From contig CAKOLI010000001.1 in NCBI GenBank assembly GCA_934096265.1, forward strand, positions 1 through 64,000: a stretch of 64,000 nucleotides of DNA, read 5' to 3'. A program made the position numbers and the translations under genes. Numbering within the stretch: the first letter of the stretch is position 1; each line of letters starts with the position of its first letter. This stretch comes from an uncultured Bacilli bacterium (GTDB lineage Bacteria > Bacillota_I > Bacilli_A > RF39 > UBA660). The notes under the pieces are model-generated. The model was not told the origin of the DNA and ran no database searches. It saw only the letters and a list, made by a program, of their open reading frames with translations. Positions 16,159-24,971 of this stretch are shown in pieces.

Positions 16159-16989
16159 ATGGCAATTAAAAATTATAAAGCTATAACTAATGGCTTAAGA
16201 GGAAAAAGTACTTTAGATAATGCTGATATTACTAAGAAAACTCCTGAAAAAAGTCTATTAGTTACTAAAACAAAAGTAACAGGTCGTAATAACAAAGGCC
16301 AAATAACTGTAAGACACCGTGGCGGTGGAGTTAAAAGAAAATATCGTTTAATTGATTTCAAAAGAAATAAAGATGATATTACAGCAAGAGTTATTGGTAT
16401 TGAATACGATCCAAACAGAAGTGCAAACATCGCTTTAATAAGTTATAAAGACGGAGAAAAATCTTACATTTTAGCTCCAAAAGGATTAAAAGTAGGAGAT
16501 ATCGTTGTATCAGGCGAAAATGCTGATATAAAGGTAGGTAATACTCTACCAATTATGAATATCCCTGTAGGTACAGTAATTCATAACATTGAACTTCGCC
16601 CTGGTAAAGGTGGCCAATTAGCAAGAAGTGCTGGAAATTCAGCTCAAATCCTTGGCCGTGAAGGTAAATATGTAATGATAAGATTAGCTAGTGGAGAAAC
16701 TAGAAAAATCTTAGGAACATGCCGTGCTACTATCGGCGTAGTTGGTAATGAAGACTACGAATTAGTAAATATTGGTAAAGCTGGTCGTAAAAGACATATG
16801 GGTATCCGTCCAACCGTAAGAGGATCTGTAATGAACCCTAACGATCACCCACATGGTGGTGGTGAAGGTAGAGCTCCAATCGGAAGAAGTGGACCAATGA
16901 CTCCATGGGGTAAACCAGCACTTGGTTTAAAAACAAGAAAAAACAAAAAAGCATCAGACAAATTTATAGTTACTCGTCGTAAAAAATAG
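16159..16989 (+). CDS. rplB: 50S ribosomal protein L2
   Basis: L2 (276 residues) is required for subunit association and peptidyl transfer. It contains RNNKGQITVRHRGGGVKR and, near the C-terminus, the catalytic-centre segment VMNPNDHPHGGGEGRAPIG with the conserved His. Length is normal and AAAGGAGG precedes the start. Confidence 0.97.
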   Translation: MAIKNYKAITNGLRGKSTLDNADITKKTPEKSLLVTKTKVTGRNNKGQITVRHRGGGVKRKYRLIDFKRNKDDITARVIGIEYDPNRSANIALISYKDGEKSYILAPKGLKVGDIVVSGENADIKVGNTLPIMNIPVGTVIHNIELRPGKGGQLARSAGNSAQILGREGKYVMIRLASGETRKILGTCRATIGVVGNEDYELVNIGKAGRKRHMGIRPTVRGSVMNPNDHPHGGGEGRAPIGRSGPMTPWGKPALGLKTRKNKKASDKFIVTRRKK

Positions 16990-17011
16990 ATAAAGAAAGG
17001 ATTGATTAGAA

Positions 17012-17284
17012 ATGTCAAGAAGTTTAAAAAAAGGACCTTATGTATTTGATAGATTACTAAATAAAGTAAAGCTATTAAATGAAAGTGGAAAAAAAGAAGT
17101 TATCAAAACTTGGTCTCGTCGTTCTACAATTTATCCTGATTTTATTGGACATACATTTGCAGTACACAACGGTAAAGAATTCATTCCTGTTTATGTTACA
17201 GAAGACATGGTAGGACATAAACTAGGTGAATTTGCCCTAACTCGTAAATGTGGTGGACACGGCGAAGATAAAAAGAAGAAATAA
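17012..17284 (+). CDS. rpsS: 30S ribosomal protein S19
   Basis: S19 (90 residues) is in the 30S head and contacts S13 and the A-site tRNA. Motifs MSRSLKKGPYV, TWSRRSTIYPDFIGHT and the C-terminal KCGGHGEDKKKK are intact. It lies 22 bases after rplB. Confidence 0.97.
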   Translation: MSRSLKKGPYVFDRLLNKVKLLNESGKKEVIKTWSRRSTIYPDFIGHTFAVHNGKEFIPVYVTEDMVGHKLGEFALTRKCGGHGEDKKKK

Positions 17285-17305
17285 CTAAAAATTTAGGAGG
17301 AAAAT

Positions 17306-17644
17306 ATGGAAGCTATCGCAAAAGCAAGAATGATTAGAATTGCACCAAGAAAAACACGCCTTGTAATTGATTTAATTAGAGGCAAAAGTGCAAATGATGC
17401 TTTAGCAATTTTAAAAAACCAAGACCAAAAAGCAGCTAGAGTAATAGAAAAAGTTTTAAACCAATCTATTGCTAATGCTGTAAACAATAAAAAATTAAAT
17501 AGTGATAATTTGTATGTAAAGACTTGTTATGTAGATGAAGGACCTGTTCTTAAAAGAGCAAAAATGGATTCAAGAGGTCGTGTAGGTAGAAACGACCACA
17601 AATTAAGCCACATAACAATAATCTTAGATGAAAGAAACAAGTAG
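17306..17644 (+). CDS. rplV: 50S ribosomal protein L22
   Basis: L22 (112 residues) forms part of the tunnel constriction where macrolides act. IAPRKTRLVIDLIRGK and the tip-loop region DEGPVLKRAKMDSRGR are clear. TAGGAGG lies before the ATG. Confidence 0.97.
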   Translation: MEAIAKARMIRIAPRKTRLVIDLIRGKSANDALAILKNQDQKAARVIEKVLNQSIANAVNNKKLNSDNLYVKTCYVDEGPVLKRAKMDSRGRVGRNDHKLSHITIILDERNK

Positions 17645-17660
17645 AAGGTGAGGATGCAAT

Positions 17661-18341
17661 ATGGGACAAAAAGTTAGTCCAGTAGGACTTAGAATCGGAA
17701 TTAACAAAGATTGGGAATCTAAATGGTATGCAAATAGCAAAGACTTTGCTAAATATTTAGACAACGACAGTAAAATCCGTAAATTTTTAAATAAAAAATA
17801 CAAAGATGCTGGTATTGCTAGTATTGTAATTGAAAGAAACAAGAAAAGAACTGAAATCTTTATACATGCTTCTAAACCTGGTCTTATTATAGGACAAAAA
17901 GGTGCTGAAATTGAAACAGTAAAAAAGGAATTATCTAAGATAATTAATGAAAACGTACAAATATCAATAGTAGAAATTAAAAATCCTGACTTAGTTGCAC
18001 AACTAGTTGCGGATAATATAGCACATAATATTGAAAACAGAGTATCTTTTAGAGTAGCTCAAAAGAAAGCAATCAGAAATACTATGAAAGCAGGAGCTAA
18101 AGGGATTAAAACCTTAGTATCTGGACGTCTAGGAGGAGCAGATATTGCTCGTGGTGAAGGATATAGTGAAGGAACAACTCCACTACATACCTTAAGAGCA
18201 GATATCGATTATGCAACTTCTGAAGCTGATACTACTTATGGTAAAATCGGTGTAAAAGTTTGGATATACAAAGGTGAAATCCTTGCCTCAAAAGGAAATG
18301 GAGGTAAAGACAATGTTAATACCAAAAAGAACAAAGCATAG
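17661..18341 (+). CDS. rpsC: 30S ribosomal protein S3
   Basis: S3 (226 residues) is at the mRNA entry site. It starts MGQKVSPVGLRIG, has the KH-domain GLIIGQKGAEIE and the C-terminal domain RLGGADIARGEGY. It is slightly longer than the common 215-220 residues, with a Lys/Asn-rich end. The last 29 bases overlap rplP in another frame, which couples the two genes. Confidence 0.96.
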   Translation: MGQKVSPVGLRIGINKDWESKWYANSKDFAKYLDNDSKIRKFLNKKYKDAGIASIVIERNKKRTEIFIHASKPGLIIGQKGAEIETVKKELSKIINENVQISIVEIKNPDLVAQLVADNIAHNIENRVSFRVAQKKAIRNTMKAGAKGIKTLVSGRLGGADIARGEGYSEGTTPLHTLRADIDYATSEADTTYGKIGVKVWIYKGEILASKGNGGKDNVNTKKNKA

Positions 18342-18741
18342 AAAAACATTTCGTATACCATACGAAGGAAAAGCCAAAGGTAATACAGAACTACATTTTG
18401 GTGATTATGGACTTGTTGCAAAAGAAGGCGCTTGGATTACTGCTCAACAAATAGAAGCAGCCAGAGTTGCCATGACAAGATACATGAAACGTGGTGGTAA
18501 AGTATGGGTAAATATATTCCCTCACTTATCATTAACTAAAAAACCTTTGGAAACAAGACAAGGTAAAGGTAAAGGTAACCCAGAAGTTTGGGTAGCAGTT
18601 GTTAAAGAAGGTAAAATTATGTTTGAAGTAGCGGGTGTTGAAGAAGCTACTGCAAGAGAAGCCCTAAGACTAGCTATGCATAAATTACCTATCAAATGTA
18701 AATTTATAAAAAAGGAAAGTGGTGTATCTAATGAAAGCTAA
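18313..18741 (+). CDS. rplP: 50S ribosomal protein L16
   Basis: L16 (142 residues) helps position A-site tRNA. It starts MLIPKRTKHRKTFR and contains the conserved GKGNPEVWVAVVKEG. ATG 18313 is chosen because L16 begins with this motif and GGAGG lies eight bases upstream; longer in-frame upstream codons lie inside rpsC. Confidence 0.96.
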   Translation: MLIPKRTKHRKTFRIPYEGKAKGNTELHFGDYGLVAKEGAWITAQQIEAARVAMTRYMKRGGKVWVNIFPHLSLTKKPLETRQGKGKGNPEVWVAVVKEGKIMFEVAGVEEATAREALRLAMHKLPIKCKFIKKESGVSNES

Positions 18742-18931
18742 TGAAATAAGAAAAATGACCACTGAAGAAATTGTCAAAAAAATAGAAGAAAGTAAAGAAG
18801 AATTATTTAATCTACGTTTTAAACAAGCAACAGGCTCACTTGAAAAGCCTGCAAGACTTCACGAACTTAGAAAAGACGTTGCTAGATTAAAAACAATTCT
18901 AAACGAACGTTCTACTAAGGAGGAATTATAA
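18731..18931 (+). CDS. rpmC: 50S ribosomal protein L29
   Basis: L29 (66 residues) is near the tunnel exit beside L23. The start MKANEIRKMTTEEI matches family consensus. A GTG nine bases upstream is better spaced from AAAGGAA and could add three residues. It overlaps rplP by 11 bases and shares one base with rpsQ. Confidence 0.94.
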   Translation: MKANEIRKMTTEEIVKKIEESKEELFNLRFKQATGSLEKPARLHELRKDVARLKTILNERSTKEEL

Positions 18932-19188
18932 TGGAAAAAAATAAACAAGAGATTATTGGTATTGTAGTATCAGATAAAGCTGATAAAACTATTACTGTTA
19001 AAGTAGAAACTTATAAAAAGCATCCATTATATGGTAAACGTATTAAATATTCTAAAAAATATACAGCACACGATGAAAATAATGTAGCTAAAATTGGTGA
19101 TAAAGTAAGATTAGTAGCTACCAAACCACTATCTAAAACTAAGAGATTTAAATTAGTTGAAGTAATTGAAAAGGCTGTAATACTTTAA
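18931..19188 (+). CDS. rpsQ: 30S ribosomal protein S17
   Basis: S17 (85 residues) is an early-binding OB-fold protein. The motifs GIVVSDKADKTITVKVE and HPLYGKRIKYSKKYTAHDE are standard. AAGGAGG lies in the rpmC end. Confidence 0.96.
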   Translation: MEKNKQEIIGIVVSDKADKTITVKVETYKKHPLYGKRIKYSKKYTAHDENNVAKIGDKVRLVATKPLSKTKRFKLVEVIEKAVIL

Positions 19189-19212
19189 AATTTCTAAAGG
19201 AGGAAAGTTAAA

Positions 19213-19581
19213 ATGGTTCAACAAGAAACAAGATTAAAAGTTGCCGATAACTCTGGAGCTAGAGAAGTACTAGTAATAAGAGTATTAGGTGGCAGCAAAG
19301 TTAAAACTGGTAACATCGGAGATATCGTTGTTGCTACAGTTAAAAAAGCAACTCCTAACGGAAACATTAAAAAAGGTAAAGTGGTTAAGGCTGTTATCGT
19401 TAGAAGTAAGTTTGGTGTAAAAAGAGAAGATGGAAGCTATATCAAATTTGATGATAATGCATGCGTTATTATTAAAGATGACAAGACTCCAGTTGGTACT
19501 CGTGTTTTAGGCCCAGTAGCACGTGAACTTAGAGATAAAGACTTTATGAAAATCATAAGTTTAGCTAAAGAAGTGCTATAG
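19213..19581 (+). CDS. rplN: 50S ribosomal protein L14
   Basis: L14 (122 residues) forms an intersubunit bridge. It has VQQETRLKVADNSGARE, a GGSKVKTGNIGD loop and the C-terminal LGPVARELRDKDFMKI. It lies 24 bases after rpsQ, with AAAGGAGG. Confidence 0.97.
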   Translation: MVQQETRLKVADNSGAREVLVIRVLGGSKVKTGNIGDIVVATVKKATPNGNIKKGKVVKAVIVRSKFGVKREDGSYIKFDDNACVIIKDDKTPVGTRVLGPVARELRDKDFMKIISLAKEVL

Positions 19582-19599
19582 AATAAAGGAGGATTTAAC

Positions 19600-19905
19600 A
19601 TGAAATTAAAAAAAGGTGATAGAGTTACCGTTATCTGTGGTAAAGATAAAGGTAAAGAAGGAAAAATAACAAAAATATTAGATGATAAAGTTATTGTTGA
19701 AGGAATTAATATGATAAAAAAACATCTAAAACCTAAAAATAATAATGGTACTGGTGAAATTGTTGATAGAGAATCACCTATCCATGTATCTAATGTAATG
19801 ATTATTGATCCTAAAACAAAAAAACCTACAAGAGTAGGACATAAAATTGATACTAAAGGAAATAAAACTAGAATATCTAGAAAATCTAATGAAAAGATAG
19901 ACTAA
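19600..19905 (+). CDS. rplX: 50S ribosomal protein L24
   Basis: L24 (101 residues) initiates 50S assembly. The KOW motif KLKKGDRVTVICGKDKGKEG is at the N-terminus, followed by GINMIKKHLKP. AAAGGAGG precedes the ATG. Confidence 0.96.
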   Translation: MKLKKGDRVTVICGKDKGKEGKITKILDDKVIVEGINMIKKHLKPKNNNGTGEIVDRESPIHVSNVMIIDPKTKKPTRVGHKIDTKGNKTRISRKSNEKID

Positions 19906-19923
19906 TAAAGAAGGAGGATATTT

Positions 19924-20463
19924 ATGAACCGCCTAAAAGAAAAATATATAAAAGATGTAGTTCCAAGTTTAATGGAAAAACATGGTTATGAAACGGTTAT
20001 GTTAGTACCAAAAATTGAAAAAATCGTTGTTAACATGGGAGTAGGAGATGCAATTAGCAACTCTAAACTACTTGAAGTTGCAATGAATGAATTAGAACAA
20101 ATAACAGGTCAAAAAGCTGTTGCAACTACAGCTAAAAAGTCAATAGCATCTTTCAAAGTAAGAGAAGGAAACAAAATTGGCTGTAAAGTAACCCTAAGGG
20201 GAGAAAAAATGTACAACTTCCTAGACAAATTAATTTCTATTTCTCTTCCACGCGTTAGAGACTTTAGAGGATTATCACCAAAATCATTTGATGGTAGAGG
20301 AAATTATACAATAGGTATAAAAGAACAATTAATATTCCCAGAAGTTGATTTTGACAGTGTTATAAAAGTTCGTGGTATGGATATTATTATTGTAACTACT
20401 GCTAAATCTAATGAAGAAGCATTTGATTTATTAAACGAACTTGGGATTCCTTTTAGGAAATAA
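19924..20463 (+). CDS. rplE: 50S ribosomal protein L5
   Basis: L5 (179 residues) binds 5S rRNA in the central protuberance. Motifs PKIEKIVVNMGVGDA, ITGQKAVATTAKKSIASFK and RDFRGLSPKSFDGRGNY are canonical. It is followed after 22 bases by rpsZ. Confidence 0.97.
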   Translation: MNRLKEKYIKDVVPSLMEKHGYETVMLVPKIEKIVVNMGVGDAISNSKLLEVAMNELEQITGQKAVATTAKKSIASFKVREGNKIGCKVTLRGEKMYNFLDKLISISLPRVRDFRGLSPKSFDGRGNYTIGIKEQLIFPEVDFDSVIKVRGMDIIIVTTAKSNEEAFDLLNELGIPFRK

Positions 20464-20485
20464 CCTTATTAAGGAGGATAATATT

Positions 20486-20671
20486 GTGGCAAAAAAAAGT
20501 ATGATTGTAAAATCTGAAAGAGAACCAAAATTTAAAGTTAGAAAATATACTCGTTGCCAAAGATGTGGAAGACCACATGCTGTTATGAGTAAATTCGGAA
20601 TATGCCGTATTTGTTTCAGAGAATTAGCATATAAAGGACAAATACCTGGTGTAAAAAAATCAAGCTGGTAG
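20486..20671 (+). CDS. rpsZ: 30S ribosomal protein S14, zinc-binding type Z
   Basis: This 61-residue S14 has an intact zinc ribbon, Cys-Gln-Arg-Cys and Cys-Arg-Ile-Cys, so it is the Zn-dependent form. The start is a GTG (20486) with AAGGAGG eight bases upstream, giving MAKKSMIVKSERE. Longer upstream frames run into rplE and have no ribosome-binding site. Confidence 0.95.
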   Translation: MAKKSMIVKSEREPKFKVRKYTRCQRCGRPHAVMSKFGICRICFRELAYKGQIPGVKKSSW

Positions 20672-20704
20672 AGCTTGAATGTATTATAAGAAGGAGGGAT
20701 TTAA

Positions 20705-21085
20705 ATGACAGATCCAATCGCAGATATGCTTACTAGAATTCGTAATGCAAATCAAAATCGTAGCAAAGAAGTAGTAATGCCAACTTCAAAAATGAAAGTA
20801 GCCATTGCAGAAATTCTAAAAGATGAAGGTTTTATTGAAGAATTCAAAGTAGAAAATAACACATTAACATTAACTTTAAAGTATGGACAAAATAAAGAAA
20901 GAGTTATTACAGGACTTAAAAGAATCTCTAAACCAGGACTTAGAGTATACGCTAAAACAAATGAAATACCAAAAGTTTTAAATGGTTTAGGAATCGCCAT
21001 TATTTCAACACCACAAGGAGTTATGACAGATAAAAAAGCTCGTCTTAACAATGTAGGTGGAGAAGTATTAGCATATATTTGGTAA
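20705..21085 (+). CDS. rpsH: 30S ribosomal protein S8
   Basis: S8 (126 residues) binds the central domain of 16S rRNA and represses the spc operon in E. coli. It starts MTDPIADMLTRIRNAN and ends with the STPQGVMTDKKARLNNVGGE segment. It has GGAGGGATTTAA upstream. Confidence 0.97.
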   Translation: MTDPIADMLTRIRNANQNRSKEVVMPTSKMKVAIAEILKDEGFIEEFKVENNTLTLTLKYGQNKERVITGLKRISKPGLRVYAKTNEIPKVLNGLGIAIISTPQGVMTDKKARLNNVGGEVLAYIW

Positions 21086-21109
21086 AATTAAAATATAAGG
21101 AGGTGTCTT

Positions 21110-21649
21110 ATGAGTCGTATTGGTAAAAGAATTATTACAGTACCAGACAATGTTAATGTAGAAATTAATGATAATAAAATAACTGTTAAAGGTCCAAAAG
21201 GAGAATTATCTCTAAACACTGTTGCTAATATTGTTGTAAAATTAGACGGTAATGCATTAACAGTAGAAAAAACAAATGATGATAAATTTACAAACGCTAT
21301 GCACGGAACTACTAATGCTAATTTAAAAAATATGATTATTGGTGTTAGTGAAGGATATAAAAAAGGATTAGAAATAAACGGTGTCGGTTATCGTTTTACT
21401 CCTAAAGGAAACACTTTAACTATTACAGCAGGCTTTTCTCATCCTGTAAATGTTGAAGTACCTAATGGATTAACTGTTAGTGGTATAAGCAATACAGAAA
21501 TAGCTATAGAAGGCATAGATAAGTGTCAGGTATCTGAATTTGCGGCTAAAATTAGAGATATAAGAAAACCAGAACCATATAAAGGTAAAGGTATTAAATA
21601 TGTAGGTGAACACATTCGCCGTAAAGATGGTAAAAAAGCATCTAAATAA
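21110..21649 (+). CDS. rplF: 50S ribosomal protein L6
   Basis: L6 (179 residues) is near the factor-binding site. It starts MSRIGKRIITVPDNV, contains GTTNANLKNMIIGVSEGY, and ends with the signature RKPEPYKGKGIKYVGE. GGAGGTGTCTT lies before the ATG. Confidence 0.97.
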   Translation: MSRIGKRIITVPDNVNVEINDNKITVKGPKGELSLNTVANIVVKLDGNALTVEKTNDDKFTNAMHGTTNANLKNMIIGVSEGYKKGLEINGVGYRFTPKGNTLTITAGFSHPVNVEVPNGLTVSGISNTEIAIEGIDKCQVSEFAAKIRDIRKPEPYKGKGIKYVGEHIRRKDGKKASK

Positions 21650-21671
21650 TAAGTAAAGGAGAGTAATACTT

Positions 21672-22034
21672 ATGATTAAAAAAGTATCAAGAAACATTAT
21701 GCGTGAAGAAAGACATAAACGTATAAGAGAAAACTTAGCTGGTACTAGTGAAAGACCTAGATTATGTGTATTTAGATCAAACGCAAACATATCAGTGCAA
21801 ATCATTGATGATACTAAGGGAATTACTTTAGTAAGTGCTTCTACACTAGAAAAAGAATTAAATATTACTAATGGTGGTAATGTGGAAGCTGCTAAATTAA
21901 TTGGTGCTGAAATAGCTAAAAGAGCTAAAAAAGCTAAAATTACTAAAGTAGTATTTGATAGAGGTGGATACCTATATCATGGCCGTGTTAAAGCTTTAGC
22001 TGAAGCCGCACGTGAAAATGGCTTAGAATTCTAA
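21672..22034 (+). CDS. rplR: 50S ribosomal protein L18
   Basis: L18 (120 residues) binds 5S rRNA with L5. The motif RHKRIRENLAGTSERPRLCVFRS (in parts RHKRIRENLAGT and RPRLCVFRSNANI) and the end FDRGGYLYHGRVKALAEAAR are typical. It lies 22 bases after rplF. Confidence 0.97.
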   Translation: MIKKVSRNIMREERHKRIRENLAGTSERPRLCVFRSNANISVQIIDDTKGITLVSASTLEKELNITNGGNVEAAKLIGAEIAKRAKKAKITKVVFDRGGYLYHGRVKALAEAARENGLEF

Positions 22035-22049
22035 TAAGGAGGATTACTT

Positions 22050-22613
22050 ATGCAAGAAAAAAATATTGACCCAAAAGCAACAAAAAGACCTAGAAAAAAC
22101 ATAGGTAAAGATGCAAAAAGAGAAATTAAAAAACCTGCATTAGATGAAAAAGTTATTGAAATCAAAAGAGTAACTAAAGTTGTTAAAGGTGGTCGCCAAT
22201 TTCGTTTCTCTGCAACAGTAGCAGTAGGTAATAGAAAAGGTAAAGTTGGACTTGGAACTGGTAAAGCTAAAGAAATGCCAGATGCAGTAAAAAAAGCAAC
22301 CCAAGCCGCTAATAAAAATTTAATAAATGTTTCACTAATTGAAAATCGTACTATTCCACATGAAATAATCGTTAAAGATGGAGCTGCTAAAGTTATGCTA
22401 AAGCCAGCTACTGAAGGTACTGGTGTTAAAGCAGGTGGCCCTGTTAGAGATGTCCTAGAATTAGCTGGAGTTAAAGATGTCCTATCAAAATCTCTTGGTT
22501 CAAGTACAAAAATCAACATGGCAAGAGCAACATTAAGAGCATTAAAGAGTCAAAAAACAATTGAAGAAATAGCAGCCTTAAGAGGAAAAAATAAAGAGGA
22601 GATTTTAGGATAA
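22050..22613 (+). CDS. rpsE: 30S ribosomal protein S5
   Basis: S5 (187 residues) takes part in decoding accuracy and mRNA entry. The core motifs VTKVVKGGRQFRFSA and VGNRKGKVGLGTGKA are clear. About 20 extra Lys/Arg-rich residues precede the usual start. Its last base is shared with rplO. In most bacteria rpmD (L30) sits between these two genes; there is no room for it here. Confidence 0.96.
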   Translation: MQEKNIDPKATKRPRKNIGKDAKREIKKPALDEKVIEIKRVTKVVKGGRQFRFSATVAVGNRKGKVGLGTGKAKEMPDAVKKATQAANKNLINVSLIENRTIPHEIIVKDGAAKVMLKPATEGTGVKAGGPVRDVLELAGVKDVLSKSLGSSTKINMARATLRALKSQKTIEEIAALRGKNKEEILG

Positions 22614-23056
22614 TGAAATTACATGAATTAAGACCTAATGAAGGTTCTGTCCAAACTAGAAAAAGAGTAGGACGTGGAGCTGGTAGTGGACTAGGAAAAA
22701 CAAGTGGAAAAGGACATAAAGGACAAAATGCTAGAAGTGGTGGAGGCGTTCGCCCAGGATTTGAAGGAGGACAATTACCACTATTCAGAAGATTACCAAA
22801 AAGAGGATTTTCAAATTACGATTTTAAAATTAGATATGCAACAGTTAATGTTGAAGATTTAGAAATATTTGATAATGATACAGTAGTAACGACTGAGTTA
22901 TTATTAGAAAAAGGTTTAATAAAGAAAGAATTAGATGGAGTAAAAATATTAGGAAATGGTAATTTAACTAAAAAACTAACAGTTAAAGCGAATAAATTTA
23001 CTAATAGTGCAAAGACAAAGATTGAAAATATTGGTGGAAAAACAGAGGTGATTTAA
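22613..23056 (+). CDS. rplO: 50S ribosomal protein L15
   Basis: L15 (147 residues) is a late-assembly 50S protein. The Gly/Arg-rich N-terminus (RVGRGAGSGLGKTSGKGHKG) and FEGGQLPLFRRLPKRGF are diagnostic. It overlaps rpsE by one base and lies one base before secY. Confidence 0.97.
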   Translation: MKLHELRPNEGSVQTRKRVGRGAGSGLGKTSGKGHKGQNARSGGGVRPGFEGGQLPLFRRLPKRGFSNYDFKIRYATVNVEDLEIFDNDTVVTTELLLEKGLIKKELDGVKILGNGNLTKKLTVKANKFTNSAKTKIENIGGKTEVI

Positions 23057-23057
23057 G

Positions 23058-24308
23058 ATGTTTAAAAGCCTTAAAAGTTTATGGAGTCCAAAAAATAAAG
23101 ACATCCGTAAAAGAATTGTATTTACACTTCTTGCATTAGCAATATTTGCAATAGGTAACACCATCACTGTACCAGGCACTAAAGCTATTACTAAGGACTT
23201 AGGCTTCCTAGAATATTTAAATGCCATCAGTGGAGGTGGATTAAAACAATTTTCCATCTTTGGCTTAGGAGTTATGCCTTACATTTCCGCATCTATTGTA
23301 GTTAGTATCTTACAAATGGATATTATTCCATATTTTACTGACTTAAAAAATGATGGCGCAAAAGGAAGACAAAAACTAAACCAAATAACAAGATATTTAG
23401 GTATATTTGTTGCTTTTATTCAAGGAGTTGCAATGACTATAGCCTTTGGAATAAGCAACAATACAATGGAAATAATGAAAACAGCATTAATAATGACAGC
23501 AGGAACTTCATTCCTATTATGGTTAGGTGATAGAATTACTCAAAAAGGTATTGGTAATGGTGTTTCACTAATCATTATGGCGGGTATTATATCTACCGTA
23601 CCGAGAATGTTTTTAGATGCTTATACAGCACTAATAATAAATTCTAGCAATTTATTTATAGGTATATTGTCATATAGCTTATTCATCTTAGCATACATAG
23701 CAATCATTGTAGGAGTAATATTTGTAGAAATGTCAGAAAGAAGAATTCCTATACAATATGCTAACCAAACAACAAGTGCATATGGTGCAAGACAAACTTA
23801 TATTCCATTTAAATTAAATTCTGCTGGTGTTATGCCTGTTATCTTAGCCTCAGCAGTAACATCAATTATTTCATTAATAGCAAACTTAATAAAAAATGAT
23901 GGATTTAAATCATTTGTAGAAAAATACATTAACTATACAACCCCAGTTGGTTTCGTATTATATATGATATTAATATTCTTATTTGGATTTTTCTACACAA
24001 TATTACAAGCAAATCCAGAAGAATTATCAAAGAATTTAAACAGAAACGGTGGATATATTCCAGGTATTAGACCAGGGAAAGACACTACTGAGTATGTAAC
24101 TTCAGTTTTAAAAAAACTAACTCTAGTTGGTACTATCTTTCTAGCTATTCTAGCAGGTATGCCAATAATATTTGCAAACATTTCTGGCCTTCCAACTTCA
24201 GTAAGCATCGGAGGTACAGGAATACTAATTGTTGTTGGTGTTGCACTTGAAACTTATAAACAACTAGAAAGTAGTTTAGTAAATAGAACATACCAAGGGA
24301 GAAAATAA
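23058..24308 (+). CDS. secY: Protein translocase subunit SecY
   Basis: This 416-residue channel-forming subunit of the Sec translocon has ten membrane helices. The N-terminal cytoplasmic KDIRKRIVFTLLAL, the plug-region GGLKQFSIFGLGVMPYI, and the loops QTTSAYGARQTYIPFKLN and RNGGYIPGIRPGKDT are all family signatures. GAGGTGATTTAAG precedes the ATG. It overlaps adk by one base, the usual secY-adk-map order. Confidence 0.96.
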   Translation: MFKSLKSLWSPKNKDIRKRIVFTLLALAIFAIGNTITVPGTKAITKDLGFLEYLNAISGGGLKQFSIFGLGVMPYISASIVVSILQMDIIPYFTDLKNDGAKGRQKLNQITRYLGIFVAFIQGVAMTIAFGISNNTMEIMKTALIMTAGTSFLLWLGDRITQKGIGNGVSLIIMAGIISTVPRMFLDAYTALIINSSNLFIGILSYSLFILAYIAIIVGVIFVEMSERRIPIQYANQTTSAYGARQTYIPFKLNSAGVMPVILASAVTSIISLIANLIKNDGFKSFVEKYINYTTPVGFVLYMILIFLFGFFYTILQANPEELSKNLNRNGGYIPGIRPGKDTTEYVTSVLKKLTLVGTIFLAILAGMPIIFANISGLPTSVSIGGTGILIVVGVALETYKQLESSLVNRTYQGRK

Positions 24309-24967
24309 TGAAGAATATTGTATTTGTATCACCCCCAGCAGCAGGAAAAGGAACACAATCTAAATTAATCAGTGAAAAATATAATATTCCTCATATATCA
24401 ACCGGTGATCTATTAAGAGAAGAAATAAATAATCAAACAAAACTAGGCAAAGAAATTAAAGAAATAATTGATTCAGGCGAATTTGTTAGCGATGAAATAA
24501 TAACAAAATTACTATATAATCGTCTAAGTATGGAAGACTGTAACAATGGCTTTATCTTAGATGGCTATCCAAGAAACTTAAATCAAGCTAAAATTTATGA
24601 AGAATTATTACAAAGCTTAAATAAAGATTTAGGAAAAATAATATTCTTAAACATTGATAAAGAAACCGCTTTAAATAGAATAAGTGGAAGATTAGTATGC
24701 CCAACATGTGGAGCAAGTTATAATACTAATGTAGCTTCTTTATCACCAAAAGAAGAAAATATATGTGACAAATGCAAATCACATTTATCAAAAAGAAGTG
24801 ATGATGACATAGACACATTCTCTAAAAGATTTGATATTTATTTAGAAAAAACTAATCCATTATTAGAATACTATAAACTAAAAAATGTATTAGAAGAAAT
24901 AAAAATAGATAAAGAAACAACATCAAATGAAACTTTTGAAAGTATTAATGAAATCTTAAGAAGGTAA
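24308..24967 (+). CDS. adk: Adenylate kinase (zinc-lid type) with a non-consensus P-loop
   Basis: This 219-residue enzyme interconverts ATP, ADP and AMP. The long lid carries a Cys4 zinc knuckle (CPTCGASYN and CDKC), and DGYPRNLNQA and SGRLVCP are standard. The P-loop reads SPPAAGKGTQS (8-18), whereas the common form is GPPGAGKGTQ: the first Gly is Ser and an inner Gly is Ala. The catalytic Lys and Thr remain, so the enzyme is probably active. Confidence 0.94.
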   Translation: MKNIVFVSPPAAGKGTQSKLISEKYNIPHISTGDLLREEINNQTKLGKEIKEIIDSGEFVSDEIITKLLYNRLSMEDCNNGFILDGYPRNLNQAKIYEELLQSLNKDLGKIIFLNIDKETALNRISGRLVCPTCGASYNTNVASLSPKEENICDKCKSHLSKRSDDDIDTFSKRFDIYLEKTNPLLEYYKLKNVLEEIKIDKETTSNETFESINEILRR

Positions 24968-24971
24968 AATC

